From Nocardioides sp. Soil805 (lineage in GTDB: Bacteria; Actinomycetota; Actinomycetes; Propionibacteriales; Nocardioidaceae): a DNA stretch of 64,000 nucleotides. Both the position numbers and the translations under genes were made by a program. Shown here piece after piece: positions 45,355-54,017 of this stretch (positions are counted from its first letter, which is position 1; every line of letters begins with the position of its first letter). The notes under the pieces were generated by a model. The model was not told where the DNA came from and ran no database searches. It was given only the letters and a program-made list of their open reading frames with translations. The stretch covers positions 80,251-144,250 of the forward strand of contig NZ_LMSU01000003.1 of NCBI RefSeq assembly GCF_001429625.1, in the 5' to 3' direction.

Positions 45355-45552
45355 ATGCCCGCCGACGAGCCGATGGAGAACGCCCGGGCCGCCGCCGAGG
45401 CCCGTGAGGCCGTGGCGCGGCGCAGCGATCGCGGCGCCGGCTCGACCGAGGACGCCCTCAAGAGGTACCTCGCCTCCGAGTCGTTCCGCGAGCGGCGTCG
45501 TGAGGAGCGCGACGGCGAGGACGCGGTGGCTGACGGGCAGGACGAGGAGTGA
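45355..45552 (+). CDS. Small charged helical protein (65 aa)
   Basis: 65 residues, Ala/Arg/Glu/Asp-rich, predicted helical (ENARAAAEAREAVARR; LKRYLASESFRERRREER). GGGAGGTC before ATG 45355 is a good ribosome binding site. Its stop overlaps the next GTG as GTGA. No family recognised; there is no membrane segment or signal. Confidence 0.6.
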   Translation: MPADEPMENARAAAEAREAVARRSDRGAGSTEDALKRYLASESFRERRREERDGEDAVADGQDEE

Positions 45553-46568
45553 CGCTCGTCGGGGCGGTCCTCGCGACCCTCGTGCTCCTGACGGCGTCAC
45601 CGTCGGCGGCAGGAGGTCGGATCGACCCCGCGGCGCTGCCCAGCGGCCCCGCGCCACGCGTCGCCCACCTGGTCCACGACACGATCAGGGACGGGGACCT
45701 GAGCATCCCCGCGCCGGGTCGGGGGCGACACGACTCGCTGTGGGTCGTCTCCGGCGGGTACGTCCTGCGGGACTACAACGTGGGCCGGCACCGCCTCGTC
45801 CGGGTGGTCTTCGTCGACGTGACAGGAGCGCGCCGGGTGATCGCCCGCTCCCACCAGTGGATCGACGTGGCGGTCTCGCCCGGAGGCGGCCGGGTCGCGG
45901 TGGCGCACATGTCGGGCCCCCCCGCGCAGCGCTCCGCGATCATGGTCGTGGAGCCGGCGAGCGGGCGCGTCCTGGCCCGTCGCGAGGTGCGCCTCGCGAC
46001 CCTCGTCGCCGCCACGAGGTCCCGGGTGCTGCTCGCTGTCCGCACGCGCTGGCACCACCCCGAGACGGTGTGGTGGAGCTATGAACAGGGGCGGACCAGC
46101 ACCCTGCTCGGCCAGGCCGCGGTGTCCGCCGACGTCCGCCACGACCGGATGGTGCTCGTCACTCCTCGGATCGGCGAGTTCTGCCACCGCGTGGTCGCGC
46201 TCTCGCGCCCCGGACGCACGCTGTCGCGGAGCTGCCAGCGGCTGCCCCACGCGTGGTCCCCGGACGGGCGTCACGCGCTGGCCACCTGGGCCTACTTCGA
46301 CGCGGCGGGCACCGACCGGTGGTGGGTCGTGGACGGTCGCGCCGGGGTCCGTCGCACGAGGATCGCCGGGCGGCTCGACTGGAACGCCGTCTGGGAGGAC
46401 GACACGCACTTCCTCGTGGCGGCGCAGGGCGACGCCGGCGGCGCCTCGGTCGTCAGGTGCGACCTGGACGGAGCCTGCGAGCGTGCGCTCGAGCTCTGGG
46501 ACACCCCGCTGCCGACGGAGCCGTCCCTGTACTACCGGTCGCCGCCCGTGGTCCTGGCGGAGCGGTGA
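45549..46568 (+). CDS. Secreted hypothetical protein
   Basis: 339 residues from an overlapping GTG. A short signal peptide (about 1-20, ending AAG) is followed by repeated strand patterns such as DSLWVVSGGYVLRDY, WIDVAVSPGGGRVAVAHM and LPHAWSPDGRHALATW. These recall a beta-propeller of the TolB/WD40-like kind. Two Cys pairs occur late. The function is unknown; coupling to the 65-aa gene suggests a joint unit. Confidence 0.6.
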   Translation: MTLVGAVLATLVLLTASPSAAGGRIDPAALPSGPAPRVAHLVHDTIRDGDLSIPAPGRGRHDSLWVVSGGYVLRDYNVGRHRLVRVVFVDVTGARRVIARSHQWIDVAVSPGGGRVAVAHMSGPPAQRSAIMVVEPASGRVLARREVRLATLVAATRSRVLLAVRTRWHHPETVWWSYEQGRTSTLLGQAAVSADVRHDRMVLVTPRIGEFCHRVVALSRPGRTLSRSCQRLPHAWSPDGRHALATWAYFDAAGTDRWWVVDGRAGVRRTRIAGRLDWNAVWEDDTHFLVAAQGDAGGASVVRCDLDGACERALELWDTPLPTEPSLYYRSPPVVLAER

Positions 46569-46596
46569 GCCGCGGTCGGTGGTGCGACGGGCCGTC

Positions 46597-47187
46597 TCAG
46601 GCGGTCTCGAACCACGGGTGGTGGAGGTCGTAGAAGGTGGCGTCCCTCATGGCGTACTCCAGCTCGCGGCGTACGTCGGCGGGCGGCTCGATGCGCTCTC
46701 CCTGGCGCGCCGCCTCCTCGGTCGTGAAGGCGATGGTCTCGATGAACGTGCCGTCCGGCTCGATCGCGAGCGTCCCGCCGATGATCTCCGGGCGCATCTC
46801 GTGCAGCGTGGTGGTGTCGGCCAGCATCGCCTTGAGACGGGACGGGTCGTCGACCCGGCCGCGGACGACCTGGACGAAGCCGGCCCGGTCGGAGCCGCCG
46901 TCCAGCATCAGCGTGACGTCGTCGCAGTCGTGGAACTCGAGCGGGCCGTCCATCAGGGAGGTGAACCGCTCGGCCCACGCGCCCTGCTCGGGACGTGTCG
47001 AGTTGGCCATCGCGGCATCGCGGGACTCGAACCGGACCACGGCCAGCAGCTGGTCGTCGTCGGTGAACCCGTACGTGCCGCCCAGCCAGCCGGTCGCGCC
47101 CGGTGACAGGTCGCGGCGCCACTCGTCGAGCATCTCGTGCACCTCGTCCTGTCGGGTGCAGGAGCCCTGGATCACCTGGATGAACAT
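46597..47187 (-). CDS. Tandem ABM-like (dimeric alpha/beta barrel) protein
   Basis: 196 residues made of two similar halves. Each starts with a strand (MFIQVIQGSC; AGFVQVVRGRV) and continues with helix and strand in the order of antibiotic-biosynthesis-monooxygenase-type ferredoxin-like barrels. The halves could form an internal pseudo-dimer. No metal or heme ligand is evident, so a catalytic role is not assigned. It converges on the secreted-protein gene with a 28-nt gap. Confidence 0.65.
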   Translation of the reverse strand: MFIQVIQGSCTRQDEVHEMLDEWRRDLSPGATGWLGGTYGFTDDDQLLAVVRFESRDAAMANSTRPEQGAWAERFTSLMDGPLEFHDCDDVTLMLDGGSDRAGFVQVVRGRVDDPSRLKAMLADTTTLHEMRPEIIGGTLAIEPDGTFIETIAFTTEEAARQGERIEPPADVRRELEYAMRDATFYDLHHPWFETA

Positions 47188-47331
47188 CGTTGCCTCCTCG
47201 GTCGTCGGGTCTGGACAGGACCGGTCGAGGCGTTCGTCGGGCCCCGGCCGGGCCCTGCGGGCAACCTACGCCGGACGCCCGGCCGGCACCATCGCCTCCG
47301 TGGGGTACCTGCAGGAAGGCAGGCGGCGGCG

Positions 47332-48459
47332 ATGACCGCGCCGGTCCACGGCTCGCCCGCTCGCCCCCCGACGGTGGGCGTGGAGGAGGAGTTCACGCTG
47401 CTGCACCCCGTGACCGGTGCGGTCGCTCCCGACGCCGCCGGCGTGATCCGCGACTGCGGGGACCCGGCGGGGGTGGCCGCCGAGTCGATGACCTACATGG
47501 TCGAGACACGGACGCCGGTGTGCCGCACCCTCGCGGAGGTCGACCGGGCCCTGCGGACGCAACGTGCCGCGGTCGCGCAGGCTGCGCGTGGACGCGGGGC
47601 AGTCGCCCTGGCGACCGGTCTCCCGCCCTACGGCATGCCCGACCCGCCGGCGGTCACCGAGGACCCCCGCTACCTCGAGCTCGCCCGGCGCTTCCCGTTC
47701 GCGATGAGCAACAACGGCACCTGCGCGTGCCACGTCCACGTCGCGGTGCCGAGCCGGCAGCTGGGGGTCGAGGCGCTGCTGCGGATCGGCCCGTGGTTGC
47801 CGGCCCTCATCGCGCTCACCGCCAACTCACCGATCTGGCAGGGCCGTGACTCCGGGTGGGCGAGCCAGCGCCTCGTCCTCGCCTCCCGCTGGCCGACCGC
47901 GGTGCCTGCTCCGCCGGTGGATTCGGTCGAGGAGTACGACGACGCGCTGGCCGGCGCCGTCTCCTCCGGCCGGGCCCTGGACGTCCGCAGCGTCTACTTC
48001 CTGGCGCGGCTGTCGCCGCGCTATCCCACGATCGAGACGCGGGTGGCCGACGTGGGGCTGAGCGTCGACGAGACCGTCTGCTACGCGGGACTGGTCCGGG
48101 CGCTCGTCTCCTGGGCGCTCGACGAGGCCCTGCTCGGTCGCCCGGTGGTCCCGGTCGCGCCGGCGCTCCTGCGGGAGTCGTGCCGGACGGCCGCACGCGC
48201 GGGCCTCGCGGGAGTCCTGACCGATCCGCGGACCGGCGAGGCGAGCGACCCGTGGCGCCTCGTGGACGGGTTGCTGGCGCAGGTCCGCCCCCACCTGCGT
48301 GCCCACGACGACGAGCTCCTCGTCGAGGTGACGCTCGACCGGCTGCGGGTCGTCGGGGGAGGTGCCGACCGGCAGCGCCGGCTCTTCGCCGCCGCCTCCA
48401 CTCCCGCGGCCTTCGTCGCCGCCCTGGCCGGGACGACCCTCGGCCGCCTGGACGCCTGA
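47332..48459 (+). CDS. Carboxylate-amine ligase (GCS2/YbdK family)
   Basis: 375 residues. VGVEEEFTLL (about 16-25), GLPPYG and CHVHVAVP place it in the glutamate-cysteine ligase type 2 group, which makes an amide bond between Glu-like substrates and amines using ATP. Members have weak gamma-glutamylcysteine activity or uncertain substrates, so the product is not claimed. ATG 47332 is preceded by AGGCGGCG. Confidence 0.88.
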   Translation: MTAPVHGSPARPPTVGVEEEFTLLHPVTGAVAPDAAGVIRDCGDPAGVAAESMTYMVETRTPVCRTLAEVDRALRTQRAAVAQAARGRGAVALATGLPPYGMPDPPAVTEDPRYLELARRFPFAMSNNGTCACHVHVAVPSRQLGVEALLRIGPWLPALIALTANSPIWQGRDSGWASQRLVLASRWPTAVPAPPVDSVEEYDDALAGAVSSGRALDVRSVYFLARLSPRYPTIETRVADVGLSVDETVCYAGLVRALVSWALDEALLGRPVVPVAPALLRESCRTAARAGLAGVLTDPRTGEASDPWRLVDGLLAQVRPHLRAHDDELLVEVTLDRLRVVGGGADRQRRLFAAASTPAAFVAALAGTTLGRLDA

Positions 48460-48494
48460 TCGACGCCCGCAGGAGCCGCCGGGCCCCGGTCCCG

Positions 48495-49271
48495 TCACGC
48501 GGTGAGGACCAGGAGGCCGTAGTGCCCGTCGTAGCGGTGGTAGAGCACGCGGCCCTCGCCGGTCTCCTGGTCGAGGTAGAAGACGAACGGCTCCACCCCG
48601 GCACCGAGCCGGGTCCGTGCCTCGGCATCGGTCAGCGCGGGCGGAGGGGGCTCGTGGGTCACGGTCTCCGCGCTCTCCCCGGGACCCGCCCCCTGCACGC
48701 CGTACCCGCCGTCGGGCAGGCGACGCACCAGCGCCGGACGGCCGGAGCCGGCATCGCGGTAGAGGAAGAAGTCGTGGTCGAGCAGCTCCATCTCGTACGC
48801 CGCCTCGCCCGCCGTCATCGCGGCGGCCGGCAGCGACTTGCTCCGGACCACCTCGCGGGCCTCCTCCTCGCGGGGGAAGTAGGGCAGCGGGCGGCGGGGC
48901 AGGTCTCCGTGGCGCCACTCGTGCTCGGCCGCCGTGCGCGTCGCGCGGTGCAGCGTGCGCTCGCGCTCGTGGAGCTGCACCAGCCGACGGCGCAACCGGT
49001 GCTCCAGCTCGTCGACCGCCTCGCGCATCGTGGGGGCCGACGCCTTGGCGCGCAGCCGGGTCCCGTCGACGTCGGCGCCCGCCTCGGCCACGGCGGGTCG
49101 TTCCAGGGCCGGGTCGTGGCGCCAGTCGAGGACCACGTGGGCGTGGAGCACGGGTCCGTGCGCCACGGCCAGGGCGCTGGAGACCCTCTCCCGGGCGTAG
49201 TCCCCGGCGAAGCTGCCCACGTTGCCCCGCGTCGTCACCTCGACCCGGACCGACTCGTCAGGTGTCGACAT
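48495..49271 (-). CDS. Ribosome hibernation-promoting-factor-like protein
   Basis: 258 residues. The N-terminal half resembles the S30AE/HPF ribosome-binding domain (VRVEVTTRGNVGSFAGDYARERV). The C-terminal part has the HPF_C dimerisation pattern (MELLDHDFFLYRDAGSGRPALVRRLPDGGYGV, then VFYLDQETGEGRVLYHRYDGHYGLL). It likely binds idle ribosomes in stasis. In Mycobacterium, Rv0079/RafH of the DosR regulon serves this role, and a DosR-like box lies 74 nt upstream here. ATG 49271 sits behind GGCGAGGTG. Confidence 0.85.
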   Translation of the reverse strand: MSTPDESVRVEVTTRGNVGSFAGDYARERVSSALAVAHGPVLHAHVVLDWRHDPALERPAVAEAGADVDGTRLRAKASAPTMREAVDELEHRLRRRLVQLHERERTLHRATRTAAEHEWRHGDLPRRPLPYFPREEEAREVVRSKSLPAAAMTAGEAAYEMELLDHDFFLYRDAGSGRPALVRRLPDGGYGVQGAGPGESAETVTHEPPPPALTDAEARTRLGAGVEPFVFYLDQETGEGRVLYHRYDGHYGLLVLTA

Positions 49272-49345
49272 CACCTCGCCCCTCACCGGCAGCAGCCTGG
49301 TTGCCCCCTCGGTCCCATCCAATCCGTTCGGCGGCGACCACGTCA

Positions 49346-49359
49346 GTGGCGAAGGTCCC
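49346..49359 (-). promoter_or_regulatory. DosR-like box upstream of hibernation factor
   Basis: Reading on the minus strand, GGGACCTTCGCCAC, 8 of 10 arm positions with the CTTC spacer, 74 nt before the start at 49271. It is equally near the divergent CorA gene at 49403 (43 nt). Confidence 0.5.
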
Positions 49360-49402
49360 GACGTCGACGGGCCGGTGGCGCGTCGTACCGGATACTGGGC
49401 CG

Positions 49403-50374
49403 ATGCCCCGCACCCGCTGCTACCGCGGGGGAGTCCTGACCGACGAGGACTTCCCGATCGACCAGCTGTCCGAGCACCTCTCGGACGCCTCGAGCGTCGT
49501 CTGGGTGGACCTGTGCGCGCCGGACCTCGAGGACCTGCAGCTGGTGGCCGACGAGCTGGGCCTGCACCGGCTGGCCGTCGAGGACGCGGCCCAGGGTCGT
49601 CAGCGCCCCAAGCTGGACCACTACGCCGGCCACGACTTCCTCAGCGCGTACTCGGTGCAGCTCGACGTGGACAGCGGCCAGCTGGTCACGGGTGAGGTGC
49701 ACGCGTTCATCACGCCGTCCGCGCTCGTGACCGTACGCCGCGACGAGACCTTCTCCCTCGACTCGCTGCTCTCCCGGTGGGACGACGAGGTGGCCCTCAC
49801 CGAGCTCGGGGTCGGCGCCCTGCTGCACGGCCTGCTCGACGTGGTCGTCGACTCGCACTTCGAGGCCGTGGAGTCGCTCGACGACCAGATCGAGCAGCTG
49901 GAGGACCTCCTCTTCGACGACCGTCCGCACGACCGCAGCGTGCAGCGTCGCAGCTTCGAGCTGCGCAAGAGCCTGGTCCAGCTCCGTCGAGTGGTGCTGC
50001 CGATGCGGGAGGTGGTCAACACCGTGATGCGTCGCGACATCGGGCTGGTCACGCCCGAGCTCGTGCCCTACTACCAGGACGTCTACGACCACGTGCTGCG
50101 GGCGACGGAGTGGACCGAGAGCCTGCGCGACCTCGTCAACACCATCCTCGAGACCAACCTGACGATCCAGGGCAACCGGCTCAACATCATCACCAAGAAG
50201 GTCACGAGCTGGGCGGCGATCATCGCCGTGCCCACGGCGATCACCGGCTTCTACGGCCAGAACCTGCCCTACCCGGGCTTCGCCCGGCAGTCGGGCTTCG
50301 TCACCTCGTCGATCCTCATCCTGGCCCTGTCGGGCGCGCTTTACCTCGCCTTCCGGCGCAAGGACTGGCTCTGA
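49403..50374 (+). CDS. CorA-family magnesium/divalent metal transporter
   Basis: 323 residues. A long cytoplasmic alpha/beta domain and coiled helices (about 120-260) lead to two C-terminal membrane helices. The pore signature FYGQNLP has Gln where most members have Met (YGMN), which may alter ion choice. ATG 49403 is consistent with the family N-terminus; no strong ribosome binding site is seen. Confidence 0.9.
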   Translation: MPRTRCYRGGVLTDEDFPIDQLSEHLSDASSVVWVDLCAPDLEDLQLVADELGLHRLAVEDAAQGRQRPKLDHYAGHDFLSAYSVQLDVDSGQLVTGEVHAFITPSALVTVRRDETFSLDSLLSRWDDEVALTELGVGALLHGLLDVVVDSHFEAVESLDDQIEQLEDLLFDDRPHDRSVQRRSFELRKSLVQLRRVVLPMREVVNTVMRRDIGLVTPELVPYYQDVYDHVLRATEWTESLRDLVNTILETNLTIQGNRLNIITKKVTSWAAIIAVPTAITGFYGQNLPYPGFARQSGFVTSSILILALSGALYLAFRRKDWL

Positions 50375-50396
50375 GAGACGCGCCCGCCGGCGCCGG

Positions 50397-52505
50397 TCAC
50401 CGGGGGTCGTAGCAGGCCAGCAGCAGGGCCAGGTCGTCCTCGAGCGCGTGCCCGGCGGCCCGCTTGAGGGACGCGAGCAGCCCGTCCAGTGCGGTGTCGA
50501 GATCGGCTCGTCCGACGGCCGGCAGGAAGGGGGCGGGGTCGATGAACGAGCCGCTGGGGGAGCGCGCCTCGATGAGCCCGTCGGTGAAGAGCAGCAGCCG
50601 GTCCCCGGGGGTCAGCTTGCCGCGCGCGACGACCGGGTCGACACCGAGGCCGAGCGGGGGCGAGTGGTCGACCTCGACCGTCTCGACGTAGCCCTGGGCG
50701 GACAGCAGGACGGGCGCGGGGTGCCCGCACGAGACGACGTGGAACGCGCCGTCGTGGTCGATGTCGACGAGGACCGCGGTGACGAAGTCCTCGGCGTCGG
50801 GGAGGTAGGGGAGGATGCGACGGTCGATCTCCCGGGCCACGTGGGCGACGTCGCCGGCTCCGGCGGCCGCGGCGCGGAACTCGCCCAGCACCACGGTGGC
50901 GGTCCGGACCGCGGAGAGGCCCTTGCCCCGGACGTCGCCGACCAGGAGCCGCACCGAGGACGGGCCGCGGACCACCTCGTACAGGTCGCCACCGACCTGC
51001 GCCTCGAAGGCCGCGGACAGGTAGCGGGCGGACATCGCGACCGGACCGGTCCGGGCGGGCGGTGGCGCGAGGATCGCGCGTTGGGCGGCCTCGGCCACCA
51101 GGGTGACGCCGGCCAGCCGCTCGGACTGCTGCTCGAACGTCGCAGCGGTGTCGAGCGCGACGGCCACCCGGGCCGCGACCGCCTCGAGGAAGGCGACGTC
51201 CTCCTCGCCGTAGTGACGGCCCGACTCGGCGTGGATGAGCGTGAGGGCTCCCAGGACCTCACCGCGACCGGCCAGGGGCACGACGATGGCGCTGGTGAGG
51301 CCGAGCCTGCGCAGGATCTCCAGGTGCTCGGCGCTGACGGCCGTGGCCTCGATGAGCCCGGCCGGGATGTAGGGATAGATCTCGCTCTCCCCGGTCCGGA
51401 CGACGTGGCCGGCGCCCGTGGGTGCGTCCATGCGGGTCGGGAAGGCCCCCACGAGGGTGCGCGCCCACGCGGTGGTCTCCTCGTCCCGGTGCTGGACCGA
51501 GACCGTCTCGAGCTCGCCGTCGCGGAGCAGCTGCAGCACGCACCAGTCGGCGAAGCGGGGCACCAGGAGCCGGCCCACCTCCGCGACCGTGGTGTCCATG
51601 TCGAGGCTGCGCGACAGGCTCATCGACGCCTCCGCCAGCAGCACGGTGCGCTGGGTGGCGGCGTCGACGTCCTGGAGCTCGGCCGCCCGCCTGACCGCGC
51701 TGGTCAGGGCACCGGCGAGGGAGTGCAGGAACCCGTCCTCGTGGGGCGTGAACAGGTCCGGCGGGAAGGTGAGGGCGAGCAGTCCGTACGTCGTGCCGTC
51801 GCGGTGCAGCGGCAGGAGGTGCAGGCTCCGGTCGCTCGGGTAGTAGTCGGCGAGGTCCGGGAAGGCGGCGGTGATCTCCCGGACGGACCGGTAGTGGACG
51901 TCGCGGACCTCGCGGACCGCGATGGCCCCCGGCAGGTCGCTGGCGAGGGGGATCTCCTGGTACTGGTCCGCGCCGTGTCCGGTGCGCCCGAGCCAGGTGA
52001 GGGTCCGCAGGACGTCGTCGGCGTCGAGCGAGAGCACCATCGCCGACGTGGCGCCCAGGGTCCCGATGGCGTGGCCCAGGAAGCCGTCGGCCACCTGGGC
52101 GACGGTGCGGGCGCCGGTGAGCTCGACGGCGAGGGCGTCGAGGACGCGCTGGGCCAGCGTCGTCGTCCGCAGGAGGCGCCGGCGTCGACGGTCGTTCGCC
52201 TCGGCGGCGACGAGCGCCAGCCCGCAGATCAGCACGCAGGTGACGAAGCGGAGCGTCCAGTCGTGCCCGCCGAGGTTGTGGTGCCACACCCCCGAGGACA
52301 CCGACGCCACGAGCGTGAGGGCGGCGACCCCGGCCGTCCGGCGCGCGTCGGCGTTGATGGCCGTGAGGACGGCGGCCCCGGCGTACGCACCGTTGATCTG
52401 TCGCCCGAGCTGGAGGTCGACCGCCACCATGACCCCGAGCAGCAGCACGCCGGCGAGCACGGACCGGGTGCCGGCCGTGTCGCGGGCGCGGATCGCTGTC
52501 GCCAC
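50397..52505 (-). CDS. Membrane GAF-GAF-SpoIIE (PP2C) phosphatase
   Basis: 702 residues. Four or so N-terminal membrane helices (about 12-115) are followed by two GAF sensor domains (about 130-300 and 305-465). A PP2C/SpoIIE catalytic domain (about 480-700) holds the acidic metal motifs GGDLYEVV, VGDVRGKG and LEDDLALLL. Such proteins dephosphorylate anti-anti-sigma factors. GTG 52505 follows GAGGACAC. It is divergent from an anti-sigma-type kinase gene, the usual opposing partner class. Confidence 0.9.
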   Translation of the reverse strand: MATAIRARDTAGTRSVLAGVLLLGVMVAVDLQLGRQINGAYAGAAVLTAINADARRTAGVAALTLVASVSSGVWHHNLGGHDWTLRFVTCVLICGLALVAAEANDRRRRRLLRTTTLAQRVLDALAVELTGARTVAQVADGFLGHAIGTLGATSAMVLSLDADDVLRTLTWLGRTGHGADQYQEIPLASDLPGAIAVREVRDVHYRSVREITAAFPDLADYYPSDRSLHLLPLHRDGTTYGLLALTFPPDLFTPHEDGFLHSLAGALTSAVRRAAELQDVDAATQRTVLLAEASMSLSRSLDMDTTVAEVGRLLVPRFADWCVLQLLRDGELETVSVQHRDEETTAWARTLVGAFPTRMDAPTGAGHVVRTGESEIYPYIPAGLIEATAVSAEHLEILRRLGLTSAIVVPLAGRGEVLGALTLIHAESGRHYGEEDVAFLEAVAARVAVALDTAATFEQQSERLAGVTLVAEAAQRAILAPPPARTGPVAMSARYLSAAFEAQVGGDLYEVVRGPSSVRLLVGDVRGKGLSAVRTATVVLGEFRAAAAGAGDVAHVAREIDRRILPYLPDAEDFVTAVLVDIDHDGAFHVVSCGHPAPVLLSAQGYVETVEVDHSPPLGLGVDPVVARGKLTPGDRLLLFTDGLIEARSPSGSFIDPAPFLPAVGRADLDTALDGLLASLKRAAGHALEDDLALLLACYDPR

Positions 52506-52745
52506 GTGTCCTCGGTTCGTGCGGCGCCCGGCACTAGGACGGTCGAGGGCGCTGGGAGGTGTGACCGTCGGCACCACGATAAGTGCGGGACGGCCCGCGC
52601 CGTCGACGTTTTGCACAACCCCGGGCTGCACACACGGAGGTGTCGCGCGGGACGTCGTCCCTCCTGCTGGCCCGGATTTGGCCCTAGGGTGCAGTCAGGG
52701 GCCCCGCCGCGGGTGCGGGCCGAGCAGCGTCGGGGGTGAGGGGCG
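52506..52745. promoter_or_regulatory. Divergent promoter region, 240 nt
   Basis: The region between the phosphatase and the kinase/PAS gene contains a relatively AT-rich patch (GTCGACGTTTTGCACAAC, about 52600-52617) that may hold a -10 type element. No box of the GGGAC type matches well. Specific promoters cannot be fixed. Confidence 0.3.
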
Positions 52746-54017
52746 ATGTCCGGAGCGGCGACCGTCGTCGACCTGGCCCTCCCCGCCGAGCCCCGCACCG
52801 CCGCACGCGCCCGACGTGCGGTGCGGGAGGCGCTCCAGGGCGCCGGGGCCGCGCACCTGGGCGACGTGGCCGAGCTGGTCGTCTCCGAGCTCGTGACCAA
52901 CGCGGTGGTGCACGCCGGCACGCCGATCGGCGTGCGGGTCGTCGCGGAGCCCACCGCGCTGCGTGTCGAGGTGCAGGACGGCAGCGACCGGATGCCCGTC
53001 CGGCGGGCGTGGGCCGAGACCTCCGGGACGGGACGCGGGCTGCGGATCGTCGACGAGCACGCCGACCGCTGGGGGGTGGAGCGGACCGATGCCGGGAAGG
53101 TCGTGTGGTTCGAGGTCGGCCGTCCGACGACCCCCGTCGTACGACGGGTCCCGGCGCCGGACGGCTCCTCCGGGGACCGGCGCATCGACATCACGTTGAG
53201 GTCGGTGCCGCTGCTGATGCACTGGGCGTGGCAGGAGCACGCCGCGACCCTGCTGCGCGAGTACCTCCTCTACGCGCTGGACCGCGACGTCCGCGCCCTC
53301 GACGACCACGCCGCCGCCAGCAGTGCGCTGAGCCTGCTGGACGAGCAGGTGCCCCGGCCCCGCCTGCCGTCGGAGCCGGACGCGCTGATGGCCAGCTCGG
53401 TCGAGCCGGCCGTCACGGCCGCCGCCGTGTCGTTGAGCATCAGCGCGGCCGCTGTGCGGCACTTCGAGGTGCTGGACGACCTGCTCGTGCGAGCCAGGGC
53501 CGCGGCCGAGGACGGCCGCCTCCTGAGCCCGCCCACCCAGCCCGAGATGGCCGAGATGCGTGCCTGGCTGTGCGGGGAGGTCGCCGGCCAGGCGGAGGGC
53601 GCCGCCGAGCCGAAGCCGTGGCGGGCCAGGACCGACGTACGCGTCGCCCGCCGTCCGGACCAGGCGCGTCCGCGCGCCGTCCGTGCGCTCCTCGACACCG
53701 ACCAGCCGCTCATCGCCATGGATGACGCGAGCGTGATCGTCGCCGTCAGCGCGGAGGTGGTGGAGCACCTCGGCTACCGCCGGGAGGAAGACCTGCTGGG
53801 ACGGCGGATCCTCGTGGTGGTCCCCGCCCGGTTCCACCAGGCCCACATCGCCGGCACCACCCTGCACGCCACGCACGGCCGCGACGTCCTGCTGGACCGG
53901 TGGCTCGACGTCCCGATGGTGCGCGCCGACGGCACCGAGGTCCCCGTGGGGCTGCACGTGCAGGCCCGTCGCCTGGACGGGGACGTCCAGGTGTTCGTGG
54001 CGCACGTGCGGTTCTAG
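52746..54017 (+). CDS. HATPase (anti-sigma kinase-like) fused to a PAS domain
   Basis: 423 residues. An N-terminal HATPase_c_2 domain of the RsbW/SpoIIAB sort (about 20-130) has ELVTNAVVHA with N52, VEVQDGSD and GRGLRIVDEHAD. A helical middle region (150-300) follows, then a C-terminal PAS domain (about 310-423) with GYRREEDLLGRRILVVVPARF. The likely role is a switch kinase in a stress partner network with the divergent SpoIIE-type phosphatase. The linked sigma factor is not in the window. Confidence 0.82.
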   Translation: MSGAATVVDLALPAEPRTAARARRAVREALQGAGAAHLGDVAELVVSELVTNAVVHAGTPIGVRVVAEPTALRVEVQDGSDRMPVRRAWAETSGTGRGLRIVDEHADRWGVERTDAGKVVWFEVGRPTTPVVRRVPAPDGSSGDRRIDITLRSVPLLMHWAWQEHAATLLREYLLYALDRDVRALDDHAAASSALSLLDEQVPRPRLPSEPDALMASSVEPAVTAAAVSLSISAAAVRHFEVLDDLLVRARAAAEDGRLLSPPTQPEMAEMRAWLCGEVAGQAEGAAEPKPWRARTDVRVARRPDQARPRAVRALLDTDQPLIAMDDASVIVAVSAEVVEHLGYRREEDLLGRRILVVVPARFHQAHIAGTTLHATHGRDVLLDRWLDVPMVRADGTEVPVGLHVQARRLDGDVQVFVAHVRF

